A stretch of DNA of 48,378 nt, taken from NCBI GenBank assembly GCA_005881575.1, contig VBCA01000043.1:1-48378 (forward strand), read 5' to 3'. The position numbers and the translations under genes were made by a program. Shown in pieces: positions 25,245 to 33,816 of this stretch; within the stretch, counting starts at the first letter, position 1, and each line of letters begins with the position of its first letter. Origin of the DNA: Betaproteobacteria bacterium (GTDB lineage: Bacteria > Pseudomonadota > Gammaproteobacteria > Burkholderiales > SG8-39). The notes beneath the pieces were generated by a model, which had not been told where the DNA came from, searched no databases, and saw only the letters and a program-made list of their open reading frames with translations.

Positions 25245-25273
25245 AAAAAAAAGACCGCCACCGCAGGGGTGGC
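25245..25273 (-). terminator. Rho-independent terminator of the tmRNA gene
   Basis: Read on the minus strand, the stem GCCACC / GGTGGC with a five-base loop is followed by GGTC and eight T residues, starting nine bases beyond the tmRNA CCA end. A separate hairpin (GGGGACG / CGTCCCC, 25217-25237) lies between it and the island operon's last stop but has no T-run in either direction. Confidence 0.75.
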
Positions 25274-25281
25274 CGTTAAGT

Positions 25282-25648
25282 TGGTGGAGGCGGCGGGAAT
25301 CGAACCCGCGTCCGCAAGTCCTCCGCAGTCAGGCCTACATACTTAGCCTGGTCATTTGGGTCTCGCCTTGCGCCCGCCGGCCGGCAGGCTGACGCTCAGC
25401 CAGTCGCTTCGACGGATGCGCGCGGTCAAGCGACCAAACCGCGCACAGGAGCTGATGTGAATGACGCTGCACTCCCTTTCGGGAGCCTGGCCCATCAGCA
25501 AGCCAGTGCAGCGTCTAGCCGGTATTAGGCGGCTAGAGCGAAACGCTCGTCGTTGGCGTTTGAGAATTTCCAGATGGATTTACGAGGTCACTGGTCCTCG
25601 GTATGCCCTGCGCTGCTTCGATACCCACGTCGAAACCAGGTCGCCCCC
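25282..25648 (-). ncRNA. ssrA: Transfer-messenger RNA (tmRNA)
   Basis: A 367-base tmRNA that rescues stalled ribosomes by trans-translation. The 5' end GGGGGCGACCTGGTTTCGAC pairs with the 3' CGCCTCC before the encoded ACCA, and the T-arm is GGTTCGATTCCC. The tag frame on the minus strand (25558 down to 25526) encodes ANDERFALAA followed by TAA, the betaproteobacterial tag. The 3' end is duplicated at 20924-20945, marking it as an island attachment site. Confidence 0.97.
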
Positions 25649-25668
25649 GATTTCTCTGCAGCGGATGA

Positions 25669-25674
25669 ATTATC
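25669..25674 (-). promoter_or_regulatory. Possible -10 box of the tmRNA gene
   Basis: GATAAT on the minus strand lies 20 bases before the mature tmRNA 5' end, a distance consistent with a short leader removed by RNase P. I could not see a good -35 element 16-18 bases further upstream, so this is weak. Confidence 0.35.
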
Positions 25675-25694
25675 CCATAGATGGGGCCCTCACC

Positions 25695-25994
25695 CTAGCC
25701 CTCTACCGCCTCGATCATCACCAGCTCGTTCTCGCCCGCCTTGTTCTTGCGGCGAAACGCCGCCGCCTCCCTGTATTCCGCGGAATTGAAGCAGGCGACG
25801 CCCTGCTCGAAGCTCGGGAACTCGATGACGACGAAGCGGTTGAATCTCTCCGGGCCTTCGAGGGTCTGATAGCGCCCGCCGCGCGCGAGCACCTTCGCCC
25901 CGTATTTCGCGAGGATCGCGGGCACCCGGTCCGCGTACTTCTTGTATTCCACCGGATCGTTGACTTTGGCGCGGGCTACCCAATAGGCGGGCAT
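25695..25994 (-). CDS. DUF1330 domain-containing protein
   Basis: A 99-residue ferredoxin-like (dimeric alpha-beta barrel) protein: MPAYWVARAKVNDPVEYKKY, then YGAKVLARGGRYQTLEG and FVVIEFPSFEQGVACFNS. This is the DUF1330 pattern, related to EthD/NIPSNAP small monooxygenase-like folds. It is cytosolic with unknown function. A GAGGAG ribosome site precedes the ATG. It sits just downstream of gph and may share its transcript, ending close to the tmRNA promoter region. Confidence 0.88.
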   Translation of the reverse strand: MPAYWVARAKVNDPVEYKKYADRVPAILAKYGAKVLARGGRYQTLEGPERFNRFVVIEFPSFEQGVACFNSAEYREAAAFRRKNKAGENELVMIEAVEG

Positions 25995-26004
25995 GGGTTT
26001 CTCC

Positions 26005-26667
26005 TCAGGCGAGCAGGTCCAGGAATTCGCGCGGGTGGCCGACCACCGCGTCCGAATCCCAGGCGTTGGGATCGCCGCCCTCGCCGTGATAGCCCCAACC
26101 GGCGGCGACGAAGCGCATGCCCGCGGCGCGGGCGGCCTGTGCGTCGCGCAGATCGTCGCCGATGTACACGCAATCGGCCGGCCGCTGCGAGAGCAGCGAT
26201 GCGGCGAGCAGCAGCGGAGCCGGATGCGGCTTGATGTGGGAGGTCGAGTCGCCGCTCACCACGCAGCCGGCGAGGTGGTCCACGGCGAGTAAGCGCAGCA
26301 GCGGCTCGGTGAAGCGCTTGCCCTTGTTGGTGACGATGCCCCAAGGCAGCTTGCGCAACTTGATTTTCGCAAGCAGTTCGGGGATCCCGTCGAAGAGGCG
26401 CGTCTCGACGCACAGACCCTCCGCGTAGAAATCGAGGAAGCGCTCGCGCAGCGCGCCGTAGCCCTCGTCTTCGGGCGCGATATCGAATCCGGCCTTGAGC
26501 AGGCCGCGTGCGCCGCTCGAGGTGTGCGGCCGCGCGACCTCCGGCGGCAGGGGCGGGAGGCCCCGCTCGACGCGGACACGGTTCAGCGCGCGGGCGAGAT
26601 CGGGAGCCGTGTCCGCAAGGGTACCGTCCAGGTCGAACAAGACGGCGCGGACCCCGGCGAGCTTCAC
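26005..26667 (-). CDS. gph: Phosphoglycolate phosphatase, HAD superfamily
   Basis: A 220-residue HAD phosphatase. Motif I is [15 protein letters not shown], motif II lies around GIVTNKGK, motif III is the Lys of [13 protein letters not shown], and motif IV is [16 protein letters not shown]. It removes 2-phosphoglycolate, a product of DNA repair and oxygenase side reactions. The start is GTG at 26667, overlapping the ubiG stop as GTGA, so the two are translationally coupled as in many betaproteobacteria. MupP-type MurNAc-6-phosphate phosphatases look alike and are sometimes found beside ubiG, so the exact substrate is not certain. Confidence 0.88.
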   Translation of the reverse strand: MKLAGVRAVLFDLDGTLADTAPDLARALNRVRVERGLPPLPPEVARPHTSSGARGLLKAGFDIAPEDEGYGALRERFLDFYAEGLCVETRLFDGIPELLAKIKLRKLPWGIVTNKGKRFTEPLLRLLAVDHLAGCVVSGDSTSHIKPHPAPLLLAASLLSQRPADCVYIGDDLRDAQAARAAGMRFVAAGWGYHGEGGDPNAWDSDAVVGHPREFLDLLA

Positions 26668-27356
26668 TCGCGCACGCAGTGGAGGAGGTAGTTGACGTCC
26701 GTGTCGGATCCGAGCGAGTAGACGCGCGTGAGCGGGTTGTAGCTCATGCCCGTGATCTCGCGCACGTCGAGCCCTGCGTCGCGGCAGTGGCGCGCGAGCT
26801 CCGAGGGCTTGACGAACTTCGCGTAGTCGTGCGTGCCCTTCGGGAGGAGCTTCAGCACGTATTCGGCGCCGATCACCGCGAGGACGTAGGCTTTCAGGTT
26901 GCGGTTGATGGTGGAGAAGAAGACATGGCTGCCGGGCCGCGCGAGCTGCGCGCAGGCGCGCACGGTGCTCGCCGGATCGGGCACGTGCTCGAGCAGCTCC
27001 ATGCAGGTGACGACGTCGTAGGCGCCCGGTGAGCGTTCAGCGAGATCCTCGGCCGAGATCGCCTCGTAGTCCACGGCGAGCTTGCTCTCGTGCAGGTGCA
27101 GCTGCGCCACCTTCAGCGCCTTGTCGGAGAGGTCGATGCCCTTGACCCTCGCGCCGCGCCGCGCCATCGCCTCGGCGAGGATCCCGCCGCCGCAGCCGAC
27201 GTCGAGCACCGACGCCCCGGCGAGCTTCGAGATGCGGGCTATCCAGTCCAGGCGCAGCGGGTTGATCCGGTGGAGCGGCTTGAACTCGCTCTCCGGATCC
27301 CACCAGCGGTGCGCGAGCGCGCTGAATTTCTCCAGTTCCTGCGGGTCGGCGTTCAT
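26664..27356 (-). CDS. ubiG: Ubiquinone biosynthesis O-methyltransferase UbiG
   Basis: A 230-residue SAM-dependent methyltransferase that carries out both O-methylations in ubiquinone synthesis. The N-terminus [20 protein letters not shown] and the SAM loop [16 protein letters not shown] are diagnostic of UbiG, as is the [20 protein letters not shown] segment. It is coupled to gph by a four-base overlap. Upstream, the terminator at 27397-27424 separates it from the broken ompA gene, so its promoter must lie in the short interval 27357-27396. Confidence 0.95.
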   Translation of the reverse strand: MNADPQELEKFSALAHRWWDPESEFKPLHRINPLRLDWIARISKLAGASVLDVGCGGGILAEAMARRGARVKGIDLSDKALKVAQLHLHESKLAVDYEAISAEDLAERSPGAYDVVTCMELLEHVPDPASTVRACAQLARPGSHVFFSTINRNLKAYVLAVIGAEYVLKLLPKGTHDYAKFVKPSELARHCRDAGLDVREITGMSYNPLTRVYSLGSDTDVNYLLHCVRE

Positions 27357-27396
27357 ATCGAGCTGTCACATTGTAAGCACACTCGGGCGTCGCAAT

Positions 27397-27424
27397 AAAA
27401 AAGCCCTGCCTGGGCAGGGCTTTT
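27397..27424 (-). terminator. Terminator downstream of the broken ompA gene (works on either strand)
   Basis: The palindrome GCCCTGCC / GGCAGGGC (27403-27420) is flanked by A-rich bases on the left and TTTT on the right. Read on the minus strand the hairpin is followed by TTTTTT, terminating the ompA transcript 16 bases after its stop. The flanking runs would also allow weaker termination on the plus strand. Confidence 0.8.
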
Positions 27425-27439
27425 CGAAAGGAAGCGCTC

Positions 27440-27894
27440 TTACTTTTCGGCGGAACCGACGGCTTCGGACTCGACGCGGCGGTTCGGCTCGAGGCAGGCG
27501 ATCAGCTCCTTGGTCTTCTTGTCGCCCTTGCATTCCTTGACGCGCGGCGCACCGACAGCTTCATATTGTAGGCGTCGCTGCCGATGCGATCGGCGTGCCC
27601 GACCGCGATGATCACCTCGAGGTTGACGCCGCGCAGCTTCCCGACCAGGTCGTCGAGCTTGGACCTCGCATCCGGTCGTATCACGTACCGGTCGAAATCG
27701 AAATTGACCGTCGACGCCGTGGTGACTTTCTCCGCTTTTGGAGCCGCCTTCGGCGGCGCAGGAGGAGGCGGCGGCGGCGGGGCCGGCGGAGTTTCCCGCG
27801 CGGGTGCCGGCGGCGCGGGTTCCGGCGTGGCTGCACAGCCTGCGAACGCGAGCAGGACGAACGCCGATAGCGCGGTGCTCAGTCTTTTGTTCAT
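27440..27894 (-). pseudogene. OmpA-family lipoprotein, broken by an internal deletion and frameshift
   Basis: The start MNKRLSTALSAFVLLAFAGC is a lipoprotein signal with lipobox, preceded by GAGAGGAAAG. A Pro/Ala linker and the first part of an OmpA peptidoglycan-binding domain follow ([40 protein letters not shown]). The frame then fails. In another frame comes the normal family ending, VKECKGDKKTKELIACLEPN then RRVESEAVGSAEK and a stop at 27440. About 35-45 central codons (the SVKAYLVSKG...G-x-G region) are missing at the junction near 27547. Either a real deletion or an assembly error; as written no functional domain results. Confidence 0.75.
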
Positions 27895-27976
27895 GCTTTC
27901 CTCTCGTAGGTTGGGGCTCGAGCCGCGGCTCGAGCAGCTGGGATACGCCTTTAGGAAATCCGCAAAAACGCCCGCC

Positions 27977-29305
27977 TTAAGCTTTTGTTTCTGCTGCCAA
28001 CTTATTCTGCCACACAAGGGCGCGGCTGTTCAAGCCGCGATTCTCGAATCCGACGAGCTGTCTCTCCCGGACCCGGGGCTCCCCCGCGACCCACACATGC
28101 GATACCTGCTCGCGGCCCGCCGCATACACCAGATGCGAGACCGGGTCGTAGCAGGGGGCGAGCTCGGGCTCGTCGAAGGCGACCGCGCACAGATCGGCGA
28201 ACTTGCCCGGCGCAAGCGACCCGACCGATGCGTCGAGGCCGAGCGCGCGGGCGCCGTGCAGCGTCGCCGCGGCAAGCGCACGATGCGCCGGCATCGCCTG
28301 CGCGTCGTTCCCGGCCGCCTTTGCGAGAAGCGCGGCGGTGCGCATCTCCTGGAACAGGTCGAGGCGGTTGTTGCTCGCCGCGCCGTCGGTGCCGATGCCG
28401 ACATTGACGCCGCGCTCGAGCATGGCGGCGACGGGCGCGAAACCGCTCGCGAGCTTCAGGTTCGACGAGGGGCAATGCGCGATGGAGGCGCCGTGGTGCG
28501 CGAGCATCGCGATCTCCTCGCCCGTGACGTGCACCGCGTGCGCCGCGACGAGGCGCGGTGAGAGCATCCCCAGCGCGCGCAGGCGCTCGAGCGGCCGCGC
28601 CTTGTGCTTGCCGAGGCTCTCCTCGATCTCTGCTCTCGTCTCGTGCAGGTGGGTGTGGATGGGAAGGTCGAGCTCCTCGGCGATCGTGACGACCTTCGCA
28701 AATGTCCTGTCGCTCACCGTATACGGCGCGTGCGGGGCCATGCAGAAGGAAAGCAGCGGCTCCTCCTTGAGCGCGTCGCGCGCCGCGAGCCCCTTGGCGA
28801 TGTAGTCGTCGGCGTCGGCCGCGTAGGAGGTGGGGAATTCGAACGCGATGATCCCCAGGGCGGCGCGCATTCCCGAGTCGAGCGCCGCGCGCGCCGCCGC
28901 CTCGGGGAAGAAATACATCTCGTTGAAGCAGGTCACGCCGCCGCGCAGCATTTCGGCGCAGGCGAGCAGCGTGCCGTCGTAGACGAACTCGGGCGACACG
29001 TGCTTCGATTCGGCGGGCCAGATGTGGTCGCGCAGCCAGGCCATCAGGGGAAGATCGTCGGCGAGCCCCCGCAGGAGCGTCATGGCCGCGTGGGTGTGGA
29101 GATTCACCAGGCCCGGAATCAGGGCGTGCCTGTCCAGGCGCACGTGCTCACGCGCCTCGAAGCGGCGCTCGGCCTCGCCCGAAGGGAGCACCGCGGCGAT
29201 GCGCCCTGCGGCGATCGCGACGCAGTGATCCTCGAGGACGGCTCCCGCGGGTTCGACCGGGATCACCCAGCGCGCGCTGACGAGGAGGTCGACCGGCAAT
29301 GACAA
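27977..29305 (-). CDS. mtaD: 5-methylthioadenosine/S-adenosylhomocysteine deaminase-like amidohydrolase
   Basis: A 442-residue amidohydrolase (TRZ/ATZ family). Metal ligands are visible at GLVNLHTHAAMTLLRG, in PIHTHLHETRAEIEES, in LVAAHAVHVTGEE and in the IGTDGAASNN Asp. This set matches MtaD, which deaminates methylthioadenosine or S-adenosylhomocysteine in nucleoside salvage; related enzymes act on other amino-purines. The position beside ubiG and ompA is conserved in betaproteobacteria, where SAH produced by UbiG is a likely substrate. It is cytosolic. Confidence 0.88.
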   Translation of the reverse strand: MSLPVDLLVSARWVIPVEPAGAVLEDHCVAIAAGRIAAVLPSGEAERRFEAREHVRLDRHALIPGLVNLHTHAAMTLLRGLADDLPLMAWLRDHIWPAESKHVSPEFVYDGTLLACAEMLRGGVTCFNEMYFFPEAAARAALDSGMRAALGIIAFEFPTSYAADADDYIAKGLAARDALKEEPLLSFCMAPHAPYTVSDRTFAKVVTIAEELDLPIHTHLHETRAEIEESLGKHKARPLERLRALGMLSPRLVAAHAVHVTGEEIAMLAHHGASIAHCPSSNLKLASGFAPVAAMLERGVNVGIGTDGAASNNRLDLFQEMRTAALLAKAAGNDAQAMPAHRALAAATLHGARALGLDASVGSLAPGKFADLCAVAFDEPELAPCYDPVSHLVYAAGREQVSHVWVAGEPRVRERQLVGFENRGLNSRALVWQNKLAAETKA

Positions 29306-29358
29306 GCAGATCCTTCGCTTCGCTCAGGATGACAGCCGGTTAATTTCGAAACGGACTC

Positions 29359-29910
29359 TTACTTTCCCGGGCCCTTGATCGAAACGATGGCGCGTCGGTT
29401 GGGGGCGAGGCAGGCGATCAGCTCCGAGCGCTTGCGGATATCGGGACAGAACTTCGCCGGAACGGTCTTGCCCATGCCGATCGTTTCGATCGCGTTGCGA
29501 TCGGCGCCTTTGCCGACGAGGTAGGCCTTGACGCTCTCGGCGCGCCGCTCGGACAGCTTCTGGTTGTACTGCTGGCTGCCGATGCGATCGGCATGGCCCT
29601 CGATCACGACGGCTTCCACGCCGGCGCAGTCGGCGAGCTTTCCGATCACGTCGCGATCCAGGCGCGCTTTCGCCGCGTCGGTGAGCGCGTATCGATCGAA
29701 TGGGAATGTCTCGTCCTTCTGGAAGGCAAGCGTCGCATCGCATCGCTTCGGCGCCGCTACGGGTGCCGGAGCTGGTGCAGGGGCCGGCGCAGCCTGGCGC
29801 GGTGCAGGCGCGGGAGCCGGCTGGGGCGGCGGCGCCGGTTCGGGGGCGGCGGCGCAGGATGCGAGGAGGCCGAGGACGGCGCTTCCGATCGCGAGTTTCA
29901 GCGTGCTCAA
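29359..29910 (-). CDS. OmpA-family peptidoglycan-associated lipoprotein
   Basis: A 183-residue lipoprotein. The lipobox LLASC near residue 17 is followed by a long Pro/Ala linker and an OmpA domain: [40 protein letters not shown] and [20 protein letters not shown]. The C-terminal Cys pair (KFC...IACLAPNRR) is typical of the betaproteobacterial form. The start is TTG at 29910, chosen for the GGAGGG site five bases upstream and the correct signal-peptide length. It is a paralogue of the broken gene at 27440-27894 and may provide the surviving function. Confidence 0.87.
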   Translation of the reverse strand: MSTLKLAIGSAVLGLLASCAAAPEPAPPPQPAPAPAPRQAAPAPAPAPAPVAAPKRCDATLAFQKDETFPFDRYALTDAAKARLDRDVIGKLADCAGVEAVVIEGHADRIGSQQYNQKLSERRAESVKAYLVGKGADRNAIETIGMGKTVPAKFCPDIRKRSELIACLAPNRRAIVSIKGPGK

Positions 29911-30066
29911 GGGACCCTCCTGGTCGTGGACGCGCGCTGCGCTTGCAGTCGTGCGCGCAACTTCTCCGACGCCGGGGATCATACACCACATGGGCGAGCG
30001 GCAAGCGAATTTCCAGAGGGAAAATCGCGCGATCGCGAGCGCGATTCCGGTGGTTCGAAAAGTCCT

Positions 30067-30087
30067 AAGCTGATAAAATTTCAGCTT
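30067..30087 (+). promoter_or_regulatory. Perfect palindrome around the likely gyrA -10 box
   Basis: AAGCTGA (30067-30073) and TCAGCTT (30081-30087) form a perfect inverted repeat with TAAAATT between them; TAAAAT (30074-30079) resembles a -10 hexamer. It lies 37 bases before the gyrA start. No convincing -35 is present 16-18 bases upstream. It could be an operator, or part of the supercoiling-sensitive gyrA promoter. Confidence 0.4.
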
Positions 30088-30123
30088 CTAAAAGGCCCGC
30101 CCGGCTCGAAAAAAACCCCTCTC

Positions 30124-32691
30124 ATGGATCAATTCGCCAAGGAAACTCTTCCCGTCAGCCTGGAAGAGGAGATGCGCCGCTCCTACCTCGATTACGCGAT
30201 GAGCGTGATCGTGGGGCGCGCGCTGCCGGACGTGCGCGACGGGCTGAAGCCGGTGCACCGCAGGGTGCTCTTCGCGATGTTCGAGACGAACAACGTGTGG
30301 AACCGGCCTTACGTGAAATGCGCGCGCGTGGTCGGCGACGTCCTCGGCAAATACCATCCTCACGGCGACAACGCCACCTACGAGGCGCTGGTGCGCATGG
30401 CGCAGGACTTCTCCATGCGCTACACGCTGATCGACGGGCAGGGGAACTTCGGCTCGATCGACGGCGACCCGGCCGCGGCCTACCGCTACACCGAGTGCCG
30501 CCTGGACCGCATCGCCTCGGAGCTGCTCGCCGACATCGAGAAGGAAACCGTCGATTTCGTCCCGAACTACGACGGCAAGGAGCAGGAACCCTCGGCGCTG
30601 CCGACCAAGGTCCCGAACCTGCTCATCAACGGGTCCTCGGGAATCGCCGTGGGCATGGCGACCAACATCCCGCCCCACAACCTCGGCGAGGTGGTGGACG
30701 CCTGCCAGGCATTGCTCAAGAAGCCCGACCTCGGGATCGACGAGCTGATCAAGCACATCCCCGCGCCGGACTTCCCGACGGCGGGGATCATCTACGGCGT
30801 GTCCGGCGTGCGCGAAGGCTATCGCACCGGCCGCGGCCGCATCCTGATGCGCGCGCGCACGCACTTTGAGGACCTGGAGAAAGGCAACCGCCAGGCGATC
30901 ATCATCGACGAGATCCCCTACCAGGTGAACAAGGCGGTGCTGCTCGCCCGGATCGGCGAGCTCGCGAACGAGAAGAAGATCGAGGGCATCGCGCACATCC
31001 AGGACGAGTCGGACAAGTCCGGCATGCGGGCGGTCGTCGAGCTGAAGCGCGACGCGCTGCCCGAAGTCGTCCTCAACAACCTCTTCAAGCAGACTCAGCT
31101 CGAGGACACTTTCGGCATCAACATGGTGGCGCTGATCGACGGCCAGCCGCGCGTTCTCAATCTCAAGGAGATGCTGCAGGCGTTCCTCGCGCACCGGCGC
31201 GAGGTGGTGACGCGGCGCACGCTCTTCGACCTGCGCGAGGCGAGGAAGAAGGCGCATATCCAGGAAGGGCTCGCGGTCGCCCTCTCCAACGTCGACGAGA
31301 TCATCGCCCTCATCAAGAAATCCCAGACTCCGCCCGAGGCGAAGGTCGCGCTGATGGCGAAGGCCTGGAAATCGCCCGTGGTCGAGGAGATGTTGAAGCG
31401 CGCCGCGGCGGACGCCTCGCGGCCCGAGGGCCTGGGCGCGGAATTCGGCCCGCAGGAGACCGGCTACCGGCTCTCGGACGCGCAGGCGCAGGCGATCCTC
31501 GAGATGCGCCTCGCGCGCCTCACGGGCCTGGAGCAGGACAAGATCGTCGCCGAGTACAAGGAGCTGATCGAGAGAATCGGCGATTTCCTGGACATGCTCG
31601 CCAAGCCCGCGCGCATCACGGCGGTCATCTCCGAGGAGCTGAAGGCGTTGAAAGCTCAGTACGGCGACAAGAGGAAGAGCGAGATCGTCGAGCAGGCCGA
31701 GGACCTGCAGATGGAGGACCTGATCGCAGCGGAAGACGTCGTGGTGACCTTCTCTCACGCGGGCTACATCAAGTCGCAGCCCTTGACCGACTACCGCGCG
31801 CAGCGCCGCGGCGGGCGCGGCAAGCAGGCGGCGACCACCAAGGAGGACGATTTCATCGAGCGCCTCTTCATCGCCAACACCCACGACACGATGTTGTGCT
31901 TCTCCTCGCGCGGGAGGGTGTACTGGCTCAAGGTGTACAACGTGCCGCAGGGGACGCGCGCGAGCCGCGGCAAGCCGATCGTGAACCTCTTTCCCTTATC
32001 CGAAGGAGAGAAGATCAACGCCGTGCTCCCCGTCAAGGAGTACGACGACAAGCATTTCGTGTTCTTGGCGACCTCGCTCGGCACGGTGAAGAAGACGCCG
32101 CTCTCGCAGTTCTCCAATCCGCGCGAGAAGGGGATCATCGCGGTCGAGCTCGACGACGGCGACCACCTGATCGGCGGCGCGATCACCGAGGGCAAGCACG
32201 ACGTGATGCTGTTCTCCGACGCGGGCAAGGCGGTGCGCTTCGAGGAGGGCGACGTGAGGCCCATGGGCCGGCAGGCGCGAGGCGTGCGCGGAATGAAGAT
32301 CGGCGAAGGCAAGCGGGTGATCTCGATGCTGGTCGCTGACAGCGAAAACCAGACGGTGCTGACGGCGACCGAGAAGGGTTTCGGCAAGCGCACGCCGATC
32401 TCAGACTACACGCGTCACGGCCGCGGCACGCAAGGGATGATCGCGATCCAGACGACCGAGCGCAACGGCAAGGTCATCGGCGCGGTGCTCGTGGGCGACG
32501 AGGACGAGATCATGCTCATCTCCACGGGCGGCGTGCTCATACGCATGCGCGTGAAGCAGATCCGCGAGATGGGGCGCTCGACGCAAGGCGTGCGCCTGAT
32601 CGACCTCGACGAAGGCACCAAGCTCGCGGGCGTCGAGCGCGTCGCCGAGAAGGAAGAGGACGAGGAGAACGGGCAGGCGAATGGGCAGTAG
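30124..32691 (+). CDS. gyrA: DNA gyrase subunit A
   Basis: An 855-residue type IIA topoisomerase subunit that breaks and rejoins DNA to introduce negative supercoils. The catalytic tyrosine is Tyr122 (AAAYRYTE). The GyrA-box QRRGGRG in the C-terminal domain distinguishes it from ParC, and six pinwheel repeats follow. The tail is acidic ([10 protein letters not shown]). In the quinolone-determining region the sequence is [12 protein letters not shown], giving Asn83 and Glu87 (E. coli numbering coincides), where sensitive bacteria usually have Ser/Thr and Asp. The ATG at 30124 fits E. coli GyrA length at the N-terminus. Its 3' end overlaps serC by 11 bases. Confidence 0.97.
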   Translation: MDQFAKETLPVSLEEEMRRSYLDYAMSVIVGRALPDVRDGLKPVHRRVLFAMFETNNVWNRPYVKCARVVGDVLGKYHPHGDNATYEALVRMAQDFSMRYTLIDGQGNFGSIDGDPAAAYRYTECRLDRIASELLADIEKETVDFVPNYDGKEQEPSALPTKVPNLLINGSSGIAVGMATNIPPHNLGEVVDACQALLKKPDLGIDELIKHIPAPDFPTAGIIYGVSGVREGYRTGRGRILMRARTHFEDLEKGNRQAIIIDEIPYQVNKAVLLARIGELANEKKIEGIAHIQDESDKSGMRAVVELKRDALPEVVLNNLFKQTQLEDTFGINMVALIDGQPRVLNLKEMLQAFLAHRREVVTRRTLFDLREARKKAHIQEGLAVALSNVDEIIALIKKSQTPPEAKVALMAKAWKSPVVEEMLKRAAADASRPEGLGAEFGPQETGYRLSDAQAQAILEMRLARLTGLEQDKIVAEYKELIERIGDFLDMLAKPARITAVISEELKALKAQYGDKRKSEIVEQAEDLQMEDLIAAEDVVVTFSHAGYIKSQPLTDYRAQRRGGRGKQAATTKEDDFIERLFIANTHDTMLCFSSRGRVYWLKVYNVPQGTRASRGKPIVNLFPLSEGEKINAVLPVKEYDDKHFVFLATSLGTVKKTPLSQFSNPREKGIIAVELDDGDHLIGGAITEGKHDVMLFSDAGKAVRFEEGDVRPMGRQARGVRGMKIGEGKRVISMLVADSENQTVLTATEKGFGKRTPISDYTRHGRGTQGMIAIQTTERNGKVIGAVLVGDEDEIMLISTGGVLIRMRVKQIREMGRSTQGVRLIDLDEGTKLAGVERVAEKEEDEENGQANGQ

Positions 32692-33778
32692 GCCGGCGAC
32701 GCGGGTGTTCAATTTCAGCGCCGGGCCGGCGGTCCTGCCTGAGGAGGTGCTCGAGAAGGCCGCCTCCGAGATGCTCGACTGGCACGGTTCGGGCATGTCG
32801 GTGATGGAGATGAGCCACCGCGGCAAGGAGTTCATCGCGATCGCGGAACAAGCGGAAGCGGATTTCCGCGAGCTGCTCGAGGTCCCCAGAAACTACAAGG
32901 TGCTCTTCCTCCAGGGCGGGGCGACGCTGCAGTTCGGCATGGTGCCGATGAATCTCCTCGGCGGAAGGAACTCGGCCGACTATATCTATACGGGCGAGTG
33001 GTCGAAGAAGGCGATCAAGGAAGCGAACCGCTTCTGCGAGATCAATATCGCGGCGAGCTCCGAGGGCAAGAACTTCAGCTTCGCGCCCGAGCAGTCGACG
33101 TGGAAGCTCGACCCGAAGTCGGCCTACGTCCACTACACCTCGAACGAAACCATAGGCGGAGTGGAATTCCACTGGATCCCGGACACGGGCAAGGTGCCGC
33201 TCGTCGCCGACGCCTCGTCGCATATCCTCTCGCGCCCGCTCGATGTCTCCAAGTTCGGCCTGATCTACGCGGGAGCGCAGAAGAACATCGGGCCGGCGGG
33301 CCTGACCCTCGTCATCGTGCGCGAAGACCTGCTCGGCCAGGCGATTCCGCACACGCCCTCGATGCTCGACTACAAAGTGCACGCCGAAAGCGGCTCGATG
33401 TCGAACACCCCCGCGACCTACGCCTGGTACATCGCAGGGCTCGTGTTCCAGTGGCTGAAGGCGCAGGGCGGTCTCGCGGAAATGGAAAAGACGAACATCG
33501 CCAAGGCGAAGCTCCTCTACGACTTTCTCGACTCGAGCGCCTTTTTCAAGAACCCGGTGCGCAAGTCGGACCGCTCGCGCATGAATATCCCCTTCACCCT
33601 CGCGGACTCCAAGCTCGACAGCGAATTCCTGAAAGGCGCGGAAGCGCGCGGCATGGTGCAGCTCAAAGGCCACCGCGCCGTCGGCGGCATGCGCGCCTCG
33701 ATCTACAACGCCATGCCGATCGAGGGGGTGAAGCGGCTCGTCGAGTACATGAAGGAGTTCGAGGCGAAGCGGGGGTGA
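32681..33778 (+). CDS. serC: Phosphoserine aminotransferase
   Basis: A 365-residue class V, PLP-dependent aminotransferase. It converts 3-phosphohydroxypyruvate to phosphoserine and also serves pyridoxine synthesis. Diagnostic segments are [37 protein letters not shown] and the PLP lysine Lys201 in [17 protein letters not shown]. The ATG at 32681 overlaps the end of gyrA, a conserved gyrA-serC order in betaproteobacteria. The usual next genes (pheA, hisC, tyrA, aroA) are missing here: an M20 peptidase follows instead. Confidence 0.96.
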   Translation: MGSRPATRVFNFSAGPAVLPEEVLEKAASEMLDWHGSGMSVMEMSHRGKEFIAIAEQAEADFRELLEVPRNYKVLFLQGGATLQFGMVPMNLLGGRNSADYIYTGEWSKKAIKEANRFCEINIAASSEGKNFSFAPEQSTWKLDPKSAYVHYTSNETIGGVEFHWIPDTGKVPLVADASSHILSRPLDVSKFGLIYAGAQKNIGPAGLTLVIVREDLLGQAIPHTPSMLDYKVHAESGSMSNTPATYAWYIAGLVFQWLKAQGGLAEMEKTNIAKAKLLYDFLDSSAFFKNPVRKSDRSRMNIPFTLADSKLDSEFLKGAEARGMVQLKGHRAVGGMRASIYNAMPIEGVKRLVEYMKEFEAKRG

Positions 33779-33816
33779 CCGCTTCGAGCGTCGCAGCGGC
33801 TTAACGAGGAGGAGAC

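Noticed and set aside
30088-31884. Long open frame on the minus strand opposite gyrA
   Set aside because: It is antisense to a certain gene, has no recognisable domain, and its length follows from high third-position GC.
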